The position numbers and the translations under genes are program-made. The notes below the pieces were generated by a model. The model saw only the letters and a list, made by a program, of their open reading frames with translations, had not been told where the DNA came from and searched no databases. Source: Streptomyces pseudovenezuelae (lineage in GTDB: Bacteria > Actinomycetota > Actinomycetes > Streptomycetales > Streptomycetaceae). Taken from it: a DNA stretch of 64,000 nucleotides. Location of the stretch: assembly GCF_029892565.1 (NCBI RefSeq), contig NZ_JARXVH010000005.1, positions 620,001 to 684,000 of the forward strand, read 5' to 3'. This document shows positions 18,363-26,988 of the stretch, piece by piece. Positions within the stretch are counted from its first letter, which is position 1. Every line of letters begins with the position of its first letter.

Positions 18363-19373
18363 GTGCGACGCTTGCGCACTCGACTGGCAGGAGCACTGGT
18401 CTCCGTGCTCGCCCTCACGCTCACCGCGACCGCCTGCGGAGGGGGCGACACCAAGACCCCGGCCGCGGCGACGGCCACGGCGGCCAACCGCGTGGAGCCC
18501 CTGACCGACGCCCCGGAGCCCGACCTCCCGGTGACCGTCACCTCGGCCGACGGGAAGAAGGTGACCGTCCCCGACGCGGAGCGCATCGTGCCGCTCTCCG
18601 GCAGCCTCAGCGAGATCGTGTTCACGCTCGGGCTCGGCGACCGGGTCGTCGCCCGGGACATCACCGCCACCTTCCAGCAGGCGGCGAAGCTCCCGGTCGT
18701 CACCCGCAACCACGACGTCTCCGCCGAGAGCGTGCTGTCGCTCAAGCCCGATCTGGTCCTCGCCGAGACCACGACGGGACCGGAGGAGGCGATGGACCAG
18801 ATCCGCGCCGCCGGTGTCCCGGTCCTGGTCGTCGATCCGGCCCAGGGCCTCGACGACGTCGGCCCGCGCATCCGGGCCGTCGCCGACGCACTCGGCGTAC
18901 CGGCTTCCGGGAAAGAGCTGACCAAGCGCTCCGAAGCGCGAATAGCCGCCGTGCAGAAGGCGGTTGCGGCACCTGCGGCGGACAAGGACAAGCCGCGGGT
19001 CGCCTTCCTCTATCTGCGCGGTTCCGCCTCCGTCTATCTCATCGGCGGCAAGGGCTCGGGGGCGACCTCGCTCCTGGAGGCGGCCGGGGCGGTCGACGCC
19101 GGCGCCGAGTCGGGGCTGGACAAGGACTTCACCGCCATCACCACGGAGGCCCTCGCCAAGGCCGCGCCGGACGCGATCCTCGTCATGACCAAGGGACTTG
19201 AATCCGTCGGCGGCATGGACGGCCTGGTGAGGATCCCCGGCGTCGCCCAGACCCCGGCCGGTATGAACCGCCGGGTCGTCTCGATCGAGGACGGCGTGCT
19301 GCTCAACTACGGGCCGCGCACCGACCAGGTGCTCCGGTCGATCGTCGACCAGCTGTACGGGGACGCCAAGTGA
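18363..19373 (+). CDS. hmuT: Heme/hemin ABC transporter substrate-binding lipoprotein HmuT
   Basis: HmuT holds heme outside the membrane and delivers it to HmuUV. From the GTG at 18363 the 336-residue protein has a basic start, hydrophobic segment VSVLALTLTATACGGG with a lipoprotein Cys, and a class III binding-protein fold of two lobes joined by a long helix: RIVPLSGSLSEIVFTLGLGDRVVARD, SLKPDLVLAETT, and late RVVSIEDGVLLNYGPR. The upstream open frame (18294) overlaps the promoter and lacks a signal peptide, which decides the start. It overlaps hmuU by four bases (GTGA). Confidence 0.9.
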   Translation: MRRLRTRLAGALVSVLALTLTATACGGGDTKTPAAATATAANRVEPLTDAPEPDLPVTVTSADGKKVTVPDAERIVPLSGSLSEIVFTLGLGDRVVARDITATFQQAAKLPVVTRNHDVSAESVLSLKPDLVLAETTTGPEEAMDQIRAAGVPVLVVDPAQGLDDVGPRIRAVADALGVPASGKELTKRSEARIAAVQKAVAAPAADKDKPRVAFLYLRGSASVYLIGGKGSGATSLLEAAGAVDAGAESGLDKDFTAITTEALAKAAPDAILVMTKGLESVGGMDGLVRIPGVAQTPAGMNRRVVSIEDGVLLNYGPRTDQVLRSIVDQLYGDAK

Positions 19374-20452
19374 CCCTTCTGGAGAAGCGGTCGGTGACGG
19401 AGAGCTCCGCGCCGCCGCGCCGCGGACGCAGCACCGCCTGGATCCTGACCGTGGGTCTGGCCGTCGCCCTGCTCGTCCTGGTGCCGGTCGCCGCCGGCCT
19501 CGGCGCCTATCCCATCCCGGTCGGCGACGCCCTCTCCTCCGTCCAGCACCGGATCGGGCTCGGCGGCGCGGCCCTGGACCGCGTACCGGAGTCGGTCCTG
19601 TGGAACGTGCGCTTCCCGCGGATCGTGCTCGCGCTGCTGGTCGGCGCCTCGCTGGGGTGTGCCGGCGCCCTGATGCAGGGCGGGTTCGGCAATCCGCTCG
19701 CCGAACCCGGGGTCATCGGCATCTCGTCGGGCGCGGCGGTGGGCGCGGTCGCGGTGATCGCGTTCGGCCTCAACTTCCTCGGTACCTGGACGGTTTCGGT
19801 CTTCGCCTTCGTCGCCGGGCTCGGCGCGGTCCTGCTCGTGTACGCGGCCTCGCGCTCCGGCGGGCGTACGGAGGTCGTGACGCTGATCCTGACCGGCATC
19901 GCGCTCAACGCCTTCGCGGGCGCGCTGATCGGCCTGTTCCTCTTCTTCGCGGACACCGCCGCCGTCAACCAGATCACCTTCTGGCAGCTCGGCTCGCTCT
20001 CCCAGGCGACCTGGCCGAAAGTGCTCGCGGTCCTGCCGTGCGCGGTAGTCGGCGTGGCCCTCGCGCCCCTGTACTCCCGCCGACTGGACCTCCTCGCGCT
20101 GGGCGAACGCCCGGCCCGGCACCTCGGCGTGGACGTGGAGCGGCTGCGGCTGACGCTGGTCCTGCTCATCGCCCTGCTCACCGCCGCCGCGGTCAGCGTC
20201 TCCGGCATCATCGGCTTCGTCGGCCTGGTCGTCCCGCATCTGCTGCGCATGGCGGCGGGCCCCGGCCACCGCTTCCTCGTCCCGGGCAGCGCCCTGCTCG
20301 GCGCGCTGGTCCTGCTGGCGGCCGACCTCACGGCCCGCACGATCGCCGCTCCCGCGGAACTCCCCCTCGGCGTCCTCACCGCCCTCCTGGGCAGCCCGTT
20401 CTTCTTCTGGCTGCTCCTCAGAACCCGGCGCAGGCAAGGGGGTTGGGCATGA
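19370..20452 (+). CDS. hmuU: Heme ABC transporter permease HmuU (FecCD family)
   Basis: HmuU forms the membrane channel of the heme importer. The 360-residue protein has about ten hydrophobic segments and FecCD landmarks: WNVRFPRIVLALLVGASLGCAGALMQG, NPLAEPGVIGISSGAAVGA, GIALNAFAGALIG and GFVGLVVPHLLRMAAGPGH. It starts at a GTG overlapping the hmuT stop, so the two are coupled. Its stop overlaps (ATGA) a small open frame that fills the space before hmuV. Confidence 0.9.
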   Translation: MTLLEKRSVTESSAPPRRGRSTAWILTVGLAVALLVLVPVAAGLGAYPIPVGDALSSVQHRIGLGGAALDRVPESVLWNVRFPRIVLALLVGASLGCAGALMQGGFGNPLAEPGVIGISSGAAVGAVAVIAFGLNFLGTWTVSVFAFVAGLGAVLLVYAASRSGGRTEVVTLILTGIALNAFAGALIGLFLFFADTAAVNQITFWQLGSLSQATWPKVLAVLPCAVVGVALAPLYSRRLDLLALGERPARHLGVDVERLRLTLVLLIALLTAAAVSVSGIIGFVGLVVPHLLRMAAGPGHRFLVPGSALLGALVLLAADLTARTIAAPAELPLGVLTALLGSPFFFWLLLRTRRRQGGWA

Positions 20453-20808
20453 GACGCCGCCAAGCCATGAGCAGCGGCCAGGTGCCGAGGAGTGGTCAGG
20501 TCACGAGGAACGGTCAGGCCGTGCGGTACGCCGGTGTCCTGGCCCTGCGCTACGCCGGCCGCCTGGCCGTCCGATACGCCGGCGCCCTGAGACCCGCCCC
20601 TGTCCCGCCTCCCCCGGCCCTCTCCGCCGGGCGGACGCTCAACCAGCCCCAACGCCGCCTTCCCGCCCTCCGCGCACTCCTCGCCGCCCTCGACGACTTC
20701 TCCGCCGCGGCGGCCGCCTCCACCCCGTCGGCGACAGTCCACGAGGACGACGCGCTCCGGCGCTGCCCGACCTCCCGCGACCACGACACCCAAGGACCCC
20801 GGCCTTGA
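20449..20808 (+). CDS. Possible small coupled protein between hmuU and hmuV, unknown
   Basis: An ATG overlapping the hmuU stop by ATGA opens a 119-residue frame that ends exactly on the hmuV start as TTGA. The first third repeats a short unit (ALRYAG, AVRYAG, VRYAG), the middle is Pro-rich, and the end is Ala/Ser-rich; no signal peptide, membrane helix or known motif is present. The double coupling is what an operon gene would show, but composition is biased and GC-rich shadow frames are common, so it may be a spacer that merely stays open. It explains an otherwise empty 352-bp gap in a tight operon. Confidence 0.4.
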   Translation: MRRRQAMSSGQVPRSGQVTRNGQAVRYAGVLALRYAGRLAVRYAGALRPAPVPPPPALSAGRTLNQPQRRLPALRALLAALDDFSAAAAASTPSATVHEDDALRRCPTSRDHDTQGPRP

Positions 20809-21623
20809 GACTCCTGCGCCCCCGGCCGACCCCGCCGGCCCCCGCCGAACCCGGAGACGTCCTCGCCGAGACCGAGGGCCTCTACGTCCGCCTCGGCCCC
20901 CGAGAGGTCCTGCACGGCGTCGACGTACAGGCCCGGGCCGGCGAGATCCTCGCCCTGGTCGGCCCCAACGGGGCGGGAAAGTCCACCCTGTTGGGCGCCC
21001 TCGCCGCCGATCTCCCGCCCGCCGGGGGCACGGTCCGTATCGACGGTCGCCCCACCACGGAGTGGACCACCCCCGAACTCGCCCTGCGCCGCGCGGTACT
21101 CCCCCAGTCGGCGACGCTCTCCTTCCCCTTCACGGTCGAGGAGGTCGTCCGGATGGGCCGCGCCCCGCACGCCGCCGCGCCCGCCGAGGACGACCTGGCC
21201 GTCGCCGACGCGATGACCCGTACCGGGGTGACCGCGTTCGCCGCCCGGCCCTTCAACGCGCTCAGCGGCGGCGAGCGCGCCCGGGTCGCCCTCGCGCGCG
21301 TACTCGCCCAGCGCGCCCCGCTGTTGCTGCTCGACGAGCCGACCGCCGCCCTCGATCTGAAACACCAGGAGCTGGTGCTGCGGCTGTGCCGGGAGCGGGC
21401 GCGGGAAGGGGACGCCGTGGTCGTCGTGCTGCACGATCTGGGGCTCGCCGCCGCCTACGCGCACCGGGTCGCGATCCTGTGCGCCGGCCGGGTCGCGGCG
21501 GACGGCCCGCCGGCCGAGGTCTTCACCGAGCGGCTGCTGTCGCGGGTCTACGACCAGCCCGTCGAGGTCCTCCAACACCCGCGCACGGACGCGGTCCTGA
21601 TCACCCCGAAGAGAATCCTTTGA
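20805..21623 (+). CDS. hmuV: Heme ABC transporter ATP-binding protein HmuV
   Basis: HmuV powers heme uptake through HmuU. The 272-residue protein has Walker A GPNGAGKS (53-60), a Q-loop VLPQSA, the signature LSGGERARVALARVLA, Walker B LLLLDEPTAALD and switch His in VVVLHDLGLAAAYAHRV, all in FecE/HmuV-type spacing. The start is a TTG overlapping the preceding small frame; no better ATG/GTG lies upstream of the first conserved strand. It is the last gene of the hmuTUV operon. Confidence 0.88.
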   Translation: MRLLRPRPTPPAPAEPGDVLAETEGLYVRLGPREVLHGVDVQARAGEILALVGPNGAGKSTLLGALAADLPPAGGTVRIDGRPTTEWTTPELALRRAVLPQSATLSFPFTVEEVVRMGRAPHAAAPAEDDLAVADAMTRTGVTAFAARPFNALSGGERARVALARVLAQRAPLLLLDEPTAALDLKHQELVLRLCRERAREGDAVVVVLHDLGLAAAYAHRVAILCAGRVAADGPPAEVFTERLLSRVYDQPVEVLQHPRTDAVLITPKRIL

Positions 21624-21740
21624 ATTTCCTTTGAAGGTTCCTTGGGGTCCGTTTTAGGTCACCGTGATCGGCTCGTGCCCCCAGGTCGACCATGAGAGCT
21701 GAATCACCGCATGGGTGGGTATCACGCAGGCAAGCCTCAG

Positions 21741-21759
21741 TTAAGTTAGGCGAGCCTCA
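21741..21759 (+). promoter_or_regulatory. DmdR1/DtxR-type iron box upstream of efeO
   Basis: TTAAGTTAGGCGAGCCTCA matches the 19-bp iron-box consensus at about 15 positions, 54 bp upstream of efeO. It predicts that EfeOBU is made under iron limitation together with the heme genes. The 117 bp between hmuV and this site hold nothing else recognisable. Confidence 0.75.
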
Positions 21760-21812
21760 CCATCCCTGTGTGAGCCCCGACACGCGATTTTTCGCCATCC
21801 TCAGGAGCCTGC

Positions 21813-22961
21813 ATGCGAGCCGCCAGACTCTCCGCCGTCACCGCTGTCGCCACCGCCGCGGCCCTGGCCGCCGTCACCGGCTGCACCTCGAAAAGCTCGG
21901 GCGACGGTGACGACGCGATCCAGGTGACCGCCGCCGACTCCAAATGCGGCACCTCCACCAAGTCGGTGGCGGCCGGTCAGGTCACCCTGAAGATCGAGAA
22001 CAAGGGCTCCAAGGCGACCGAGGTGGAGATCCTCTTTCCGGACGACCGGATCGTCTCCGAGAAGGAGAACATCGGCCCGGGCACCAAGTACACGCTGACC
22101 GCCGAGGTCAAGGCGGGCTCGTACGAGATCGCCTGCCGGCCGGGCATGAAGGGCCACGGCGTCCGCCAGAAGCTCACGGTCACCGGCGGCTCGGTCGCCA
22201 AGCGCGACCCGAAGCTGGACGCGGCCGTCGCCGCCTACCGCGAGTACGCGCAGGAGCAGGCCGACGCGACGCTCCCGAAGGTGGAGACGTTCGCCAACGC
22301 CATCAAGGCCGGGAACATCGAGGCCGCCAAGAACGCCTACGCCCCCTCCCGCGTCGGCTGGGAGGCCACCGAGCCGATCGCCGAGTCGTTCGGGGACATC
22401 GACCCCAAGACCGACACCCGCGCCGACGGCCTGGAGAAGGGCCAGAAGTGGACCGGCTGGCACGCCCTTGAGAAGGCGCTGTGGGCGGACAAGAAGATCG
22501 GCGCCGAGCAGAAGACCCTCGCCACCGAACTGGTCACCGACCTGAAGGACTGGCAGAAGCGGGTCGGCAAGGCCGAGATCACCCCGACCTCCATGGCCAA
22601 CGGCGCCAAGGAACTCCTCGACGAGGTCGCCACCGGCAAGATCACCGGCGAGGAGGACCGTTACTCGCACACCGACCTGAGCGACTTCAAGGCCAACGTC
22701 GACGGCGCGCAGAAGGCGTACGAGCTGCTCAAGCCGGTCGCCCAGAAGAACGACGCGGCCCTCACGACCGAACTGGACAAGCAGTTCGCCTCGCTCAACA
22801 CGCTGCTCGACAAGTACCGCTCCGACAGTGCGCAGAACAAGGCGTACAACGGCTTCGTGCCGTACAACACGGTCACCAAGGACCAGCAGAAGGAGCTGTC
22901 GGACGCGGTCAACGCGCTCGCGGAGCCGCTCTCCAAGCTCGCCGCCACCGTCGTGAAGTAG
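21813..22961 (+). CDS. efeO: Iron uptake protein EfeO (cupredoxin plus imelysin/M75 domains)
   Basis: EfeO binds iron outside the membrane for the EfeU permease. The 382-residue lipoprotein has a signal with lipobox AVTGC (Cys24), an N-terminal cupredoxin-like domain (about 35-130; TLKIENKGSKATEVEILF, SYEIACRPGMKGHGVRQKL with Cys/Met/His candidate ligands) and a helical M75 domain with GWHALEKALW carrying the HxxE-type iron motif. It leads an efeO-efeB-efeU operon, 10 bp ahead of efeB, behind an iron box. Confidence 0.92.
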   Translation: MRAARLSAVTAVATAAALAAVTGCTSKSSGDGDDAIQVTAADSKCGTSTKSVAAGQVTLKIENKGSKATEVEILFPDDRIVSEKENIGPGTKYTLTAEVKAGSYEIACRPGMKGHGVRQKLTVTGGSVAKRDPKLDAAVAAYREYAQEQADATLPKVETFANAIKAGNIEAAKNAYAPSRVGWEATEPIAESFGDIDPKTDTRADGLEKGQKWTGWHALEKALWADKKIGAEQKTLATELVTDLKDWQKRVGKAEITPTSMANGAKELLDEVATGKITGEEDRYSHTDLSDFKANVDGAQKAYELLKPVAQKNDAALTTELDKQFASLNTLLDKYRSDSAQNKAYNGFVPYNTVTKDQQKELSDAVNALAEPLSKLAATVVK

Positions 22962-22971
22962 GGGACCGACC

Positions 22972-24267
22972 ATGACGGACACACAGGAAGCCGCCGCCGA
23001 GGCCGCCGACTCGAAGGCACCCTCGCGGCGTTCGCTGATCGGCTGGGGTGGTGCCGGGCTCGCGCTCGGCGCCGCCGCGGCCGGCGGCGCGGTCGCGGCG
23101 GTCCGCTCCGGGGACGACATGGACCCGGCCGCCGCCGAGATGGGCGCGGCGGTCGCCTTCCACGGCGCCAACCAGGCCGGTATCGCCACTCCGGTGCAGG
23201 ACAGGCTGCACTTCGCAGCGTTCGACGTACAGACCGACGACCGCGCCGAGTTCGTCCAGATGCTCAAGGACTGGACGGCCGCCGCACGCCGGATGACCGA
23301 CGGGAAGGCGGTCGGCAACGGCGCGTACGGCGGTCTCGCCGAGGCGCCGCCGGACGACACCGGCGAGGCGCTGGGCCTGAAGCCCTCGCGGCTGACGCTG
23401 ACGATCGGCTTCGGTCCGTCGCTGTTCGCGAAGTTCGGCGAGAAGTTCCAGATCGCCGACCGGCGGCCCGCCGCGCTGGTGGATCTGCCGCAGTTCCCCG
23501 GCGACAACCTCGACAAGTCCCGTACCGGCGGCGACCTGTGCATCCAGGCCTGCGCGGACGACCCGCAGGTCGCCGTGCACGCGATCCGCAACCTGGCCCG
23601 GATCGGCTTCGGCACGGTCAACATCCGTTGGTCGCAGCTCGGTTTCGGCAAGACGTCCTCGACCACGCCGGGCGCGCAGACCCCGCGCAACCTGATGGGG
23701 TTCAAGGACGGCACCCGGAACATCGCGGGCACCGAGACGGACCGGCTGAAGAAGTTCGTGTGGGTCGACGACGGTGACGTGGACGACAACTCGGCCTGGA
23801 TGACCGGGGGTTCGTATCTGGTCGCCCGGCGGATCCGGATGCACATCGAGACCTGGGACCGCACCTCGCTGCAGGAGCAGGAGGACATCTTCGGCCGGGA
23901 CAAGGGCGAGGGCGCCGCGGTCGGCAAGGCCAAGGAGCACGACCCGCCGTTCCTGAAGGCGATGAAACCGGACGCGCACGTCCGGCTCGCGCATCCCGAC
24001 TCCAACCACGGGATCACCATCCTGCGCCGGGGCTACTCCTTCACCGACGGCACCGACGGCCTCGGCCGCCTGGACGCGGGCCTGTTCTTCCTCGCCTACC
24101 AGCGCGACGTCCGCAAGGGGTTCGTCCCCCTCCAGCGGAGCCTGTCGGCGACGGACGCCCTCAACGAGTACATCCAGCACGTGGGTTCGGCGGTCTTCGC
24201 CGTTCCGCCTGGCGTCCGCGACAAGGACGACTGGTGGGGCAGCACGCTGTTCTCCAAGGAGGCGTAA
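22972..24267 (+). CDS. efeB: Deferrochelatase/DyP-type peroxidase EfeB
   Basis: EfeB is a heme-containing DyP peroxidase exported folded by Tat; it is thought to oxidise Fe2+ for EfeU or to release iron from heme. The 431-residue protein has a Tat signal with SRRSLIGWGGAG near residue 18, the DyP motif GFKDG (243-247) with the distal Asp, and RRGYSFTDGTDGLG plus LFFLAYQRDVRKGF in the heme domain. Candidate proximal His lies in HIETWDRTSL region. It sits between efeO and efeU, four bases before efeU. Confidence 0.92.
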   Translation: MTDTQEAAAEAADSKAPSRRSLIGWGGAGLALGAAAAGGAVAAVRSGDDMDPAAAEMGAAVAFHGANQAGIATPVQDRLHFAAFDVQTDDRAEFVQMLKDWTAAARRMTDGKAVGNGAYGGLAEAPPDDTGEALGLKPSRLTLTIGFGPSLFAKFGEKFQIADRRPAALVDLPQFPGDNLDKSRTGGDLCIQACADDPQVAVHAIRNLARIGFGTVNIRWSQLGFGKTSSTTPGAQTPRNLMGFKDGTRNIAGTETDRLKKFVWVDDGDVDDNSAWMTGGSYLVARRIRMHIETWDRTSLQEQEDIFGRDKGEGAAVGKAKEHDPPFLKAMKPDAHVRLAHPDSNHGITILRRGYSFTDGTDGLGRLDAGLFFLAYQRDVRKGFVPLQRSLSATDALNEYIQHVGSAVFAVPPGVRDKDDWWGSTLFSKEA

Positions 24268-24270
24268 CGC

Positions 24271-25143
24271 GTGTTCTCCAACTACCTGATCGGACTGCGC
24301 GAGGGCCTGGAAGCCAGCCTGGTCGTCTGCATCCTGATCGCCTACCTGGTCAAGACGGACCGCAGGGACGCCCTGAAGCCGATCTGGATCGGCATCGCCG
24401 TCGCCGTCCTCATCGCGATGGGCTTCGGCTGCGCGCTCGAATTCGGCTCCCAGGAACTGACGTTCCAGGCGCAGGAGGCGCTCGGCGGCTCGCTGTCGAT
24501 CGTCGCGGTCGGCCTGGTGACGTGGATGGTGTTCTGGATGCGGCGCACCGCCCGGCACCTCAAGTCCGAACTGCACGGCAAGTTGGACGCGGCCCTGGCG
24601 ATGGGCACCGGCGCACTGGTCGCCACCGCGTTCCTCGCCGTCGGCCGCGAGGGCCTGGAGACGGCCCTGTTCGTGTGGGCGTCGGTGCACGCGGCGAGCG
24701 ACGGCACCCCGCGCCCGCTGGTCGGCGTAGGACTGGGCCTGGCCACCGCCATCCTCCTGGGCTGGCTGTTCTACCGCGGCGCGTTGAAGATCAACCTCGC
24801 CAAGTTCTTCACCTGGACCGGCGCCATGCTGGTCGTCGTCGCGGCGGGCGTCCTGGCGTACGGCTTCCACGACCTCCAGGAGGCCGACTGGATCCCCGGT
24901 CTGACGAACCTGGCCTTCGACATCAGCAACACGATCCCGCCGGACAGCTGGTACGGCACCCTCCTCAAGGGTGTCTTCAACTTCCAGCCGGACCCGACCG
25001 TCCTCCAGGTCACGGTGTGGCTGCTGTACCTGGTCCCGACGCTCGCGCTCTTCTTCGCCCCGGTAGGGTTCGCCTCCGGGAAGGGGAAGGTGAAGACACC
25101 TGATGAGCAGGGATCGCGGCCCTCGAAGGCTCCGCAGGCTTGA
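24271..25143 (+). CDS. efeU: High-affinity iron permease EfeU (FTR1 family)
   Basis: EfeU carries iron across the cytoplasmic membrane. The 290-residue protein has seven hydrophobic segments and both required REGLE motifs, at residues 10-14 (IGLREGLEASLVV) and 126-130 (VGREGLETALFVW), whose Glu residues bind iron. The start is GTG three bases after the efeB stop. The C-terminal tail is hydrophilic (EQGSRPSKAPQA) and its coding region overlaps the next gene by 41 bp. Confidence 0.92.
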   Translation: MFSNYLIGLREGLEASLVVCILIAYLVKTDRRDALKPIWIGIAVAVLIAMGFGCALEFGSQELTFQAQEALGGSLSIVAVGLVTWMVFWMRRTARHLKSELHGKLDAALAMGTGALVATAFLAVGREGLETALFVWASVHAASDGTPRPLVGVGLGLATAILLGWLFYRGALKINLAKFFTWTGAMLVVVAAGVLAYGFHDLQEADWIPGLTNLAFDISNTIPPDSWYGTLLKGVFNFQPDPTVLQVTVWLLYLVPTLALFFAPVGFASGKGKVKTPDEQGSRPSKAPQA

Positions 25144-26095
25144 CCGGCGCGTACTGATAGCGGCCTCGGTGACCGCTTTGTCGCTGACGGCGAGCGGTTG
25201 TGTGGTGGTGCACGGCGAGCGCGAGGTGCTCCCCACGACCACCCGCGCCGAGGCCGCGAAGGCGCTCCAGCAGTTCACGACCGCGTACAACGCGGCGGAC
25301 AAGGCCTACGACAGTTCGCTCGACGCCGACCATGTCACCGGCGCCCTCGGCGACATCGACGCGGCCCGGCTGAAGGCCGGTCACACCAACAGCCCGTCCG
25401 GCAACCCGGCGCACACACCGCTGACGCTGACCGACGCGACGTTCACGATCCCCAAGAAGGCGGGCTGGCCGCGCTGGTTCGTCGCCGAGGCGCAGGGCAA
25501 CAAGGGCGGAAACCTGCACTGGCTGCTGGTGTTCACCCGCGACGATCTCAACGAGCCCTTCCAGGTGGCGTATCTGACGCTGATCACGCCCGGCTCGCTG
25601 CCCAAGGTCAAGAAGGACGCCGCCGGCTGGGCCGAGTCCGTGCCCGCCAACGCCACCGAACTCGCCGTCCCGCCCGGGCAGTTGAGCAAGGACTACACGA
25701 CGTACCTGAAGAGCGGCGGGCAGACCTTCGCCGCCGGCCCGCACACCAGCGACTGGCGGTCCCAGCGCGCGAAGTCGGCGAAGAAGCCGGGCCTGGTCAC
25801 GCAGTACATCGACGAGCCGGTCACCAGCGGCGACTACGCCCCGCTGGCGCTGCGCACCGAGGACGGCGGCGCGCTGGTGTTCTTCACGACCCGGCGCTTC
25901 GAGAAGGAGACCGCCGCCGCGGGCACCTCGATCCCCACCCCGAACGCGAACGTCCAGGCCCTGACGACCGGCGAGATCAAGCAGTCGCTCACCCTGGAGT
26001 TCGTCTCCAACGGGGTGGCGGTGGATCCGAAGAGCGGCGGACAGGTGTCGATCGAGGCCCGCCTGGAGGGGCTGACTTCGGCCGAGGGATCCTGA
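25103..26095 (+). CDS. Secreted lipoprotein of unknown function, fourth gene of the efe operon
   Basis: The 330-residue protein has a basic N-terminus, hydrophobic segment and lipobox LTASGC, so it should be anchored outside the membrane. The mature part is a mixed alpha/beta domain (about 55-320; AAKALQQFTTAYNAADKAYDS at the front, WLLVFTRDDLNEPFQVAYL in the middle) with no catalytic motif I recognise. It begins inside the last 41 bp of efeU, which suggests co-transcription and perhaps an accessory role in iron uptake, though it could be an unrelated passenger. Similar lipoproteins are found in many streptomycetes. Confidence 0.75.
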   Translation: MSRDRGPRRLRRLDRRVLIAASVTALSLTASGCVVVHGEREVLPTTTRAEAAKALQQFTTAYNAADKAYDSSLDADHVTGALGDIDAARLKAGHTNSPSGNPAHTPLTLTDATFTIPKKAGWPRWFVAEAQGNKGGNLHWLLVFTRDDLNEPFQVAYLTLITPGSLPKVKKDAAGWAESVPANATELAVPPGQLSKDYTTYLKSGGQTFAAGPHTSDWRSQRAKSAKKPGLVTQYIDEPVTSGDYAPLALRTEDGGALVFFTTRRFEKETAAAGTSIPTPNANVQALTTGEIKQSLTLEFVSNGVAVDPKSGGQVSIEARLEGLTSAEGS

Positions 26096-26125
26096 ACGGC
26101 TCGGTTCCGCCGGGGAGTCGAGCGG

Positions 26126-26875
26126 TCAGTGGCGCGAAGGCCAGGCCGCGCTCGCGTGGTCGGGCTCCTCGCCTGCGTACCGGGCGCACGCGTCGGTGAG
26201 GGTCTCCAGCAGGCTCAGCGGGTCGGGCAGCGGGTGCTCCAGCCCGCGTACCCACCACACAGACCGGTCGTCGGCACCACCCGGCAGCCGGGCGGGCGGT
26301 ACGAGGACGTAGGACCCGCGGCAGTGCCAGCGCAGTCCGTTGTGCTCGTCCATCGTCTCGGGGTGGCAGTCCAGCTCGCACGGCCACCACTCGTCCTCGT
26401 CCTCGGGGGTGCCGCGGGTGAGGGTGAAGAACAGCAGCCGGCCGTCGGAGCTCTCGGCGACGGGCCCGACCTCGACGCCGGCGCCGAGCAGCCGCTCCAG
26501 CGCGGAGCGGCCCGCCTCCAGCGGCACGTCGAGGACGTCGTGCACCATGCCGGTCGCGGTGATGAAGTTGGCCTGCGGCTGATGCCGGGCCCAGCGCTCG
26601 ATCTGCGCCTTGTCGGTCGTGGACTGCGTCTGCCACGCGAACGACACCGGGTGCCGCGCCGGGGTGGGACAGCCGACCCGGTCGCAGGAACAGCCGTAGC
26701 CGGCGGCCGGGTACGCGGCGGGCGCGAGCGGCAGACCCGCTCCGGCAGCGGCCAGCAGCAGGACCTCACGACCACCGTCGCCGGTGGCCTCCTTCGGCCG
26801 GCGTCCGCGCAGCCACTGGGCGATTTTCCCCTGCAGGCCGGTCTTGCCGCCGAAGTCCGCGTGGTCCCCGCTCAT
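26126..26875 (-). CDS. Bifunctional primase/polymerase (prim-pol)-like protein, active site degenerate
   Basis: The 249-residue protein has the N-terminal prim-pol pattern: a region after LAAAGAGLPLAPAAYPAAGYG with the Cys motif CSCDRVGCPTPARHP, then helix pair and WARHQPQANFITATG. In active enzymes the next strand ends in DxD and a later SGGxH loop supplies a His; here these read VLDVPLEAG and SSDGRLLFF, so one Asp and the His are missing. It may bind DNA or nucleotides without polymerising. An upstream ATG at 26908 is also in frame; the start at 26875 is preferred for family length. It follows the tetR gene on the same strand. Confidence 0.72.
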   Translation of the reverse strand: MSGDHADFGGKTGLQGKIAQWLRGRRPKEATGDGGREVLLLAAAGAGLPLAPAAYPAAGYGCSCDRVGCPTPARHPVSFAWQTQSTTDKAQIERWARHQPQANFITATGMVHDVLDVPLEAGRSALERLLGAGVEVGPVAESSDGRLLFFTLTRGTPEDEDEWWPCELDCHPETMDEHNGLRWHCRGSYVLVPPARLPGGADDRSVWWVRGLEHPLPDPLSLLETLTDACARYAGEEPDHASAAWPSRH

Positions 26876-26988
26876 CTGCACCTCGCCTCGCTGTCGTCCC
26901 AACAGCATGCCTTATGGTCGCATCGTCCTACGCTCCGGGGGGTGCAGAGCCGACATCTGGGGTGCTCCCGACAGGGTGGCACCGGGTG

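Noticed and set aside
21801..25302. Very long open frames on the minus strand opposite efeO, efeB and efeU
   Set aside because: They are antisense shadows of GC-rich coding sequence; translations are Arg/Gly/Val-rich with no motif, while the plus strand has complete, well-recognised proteins.
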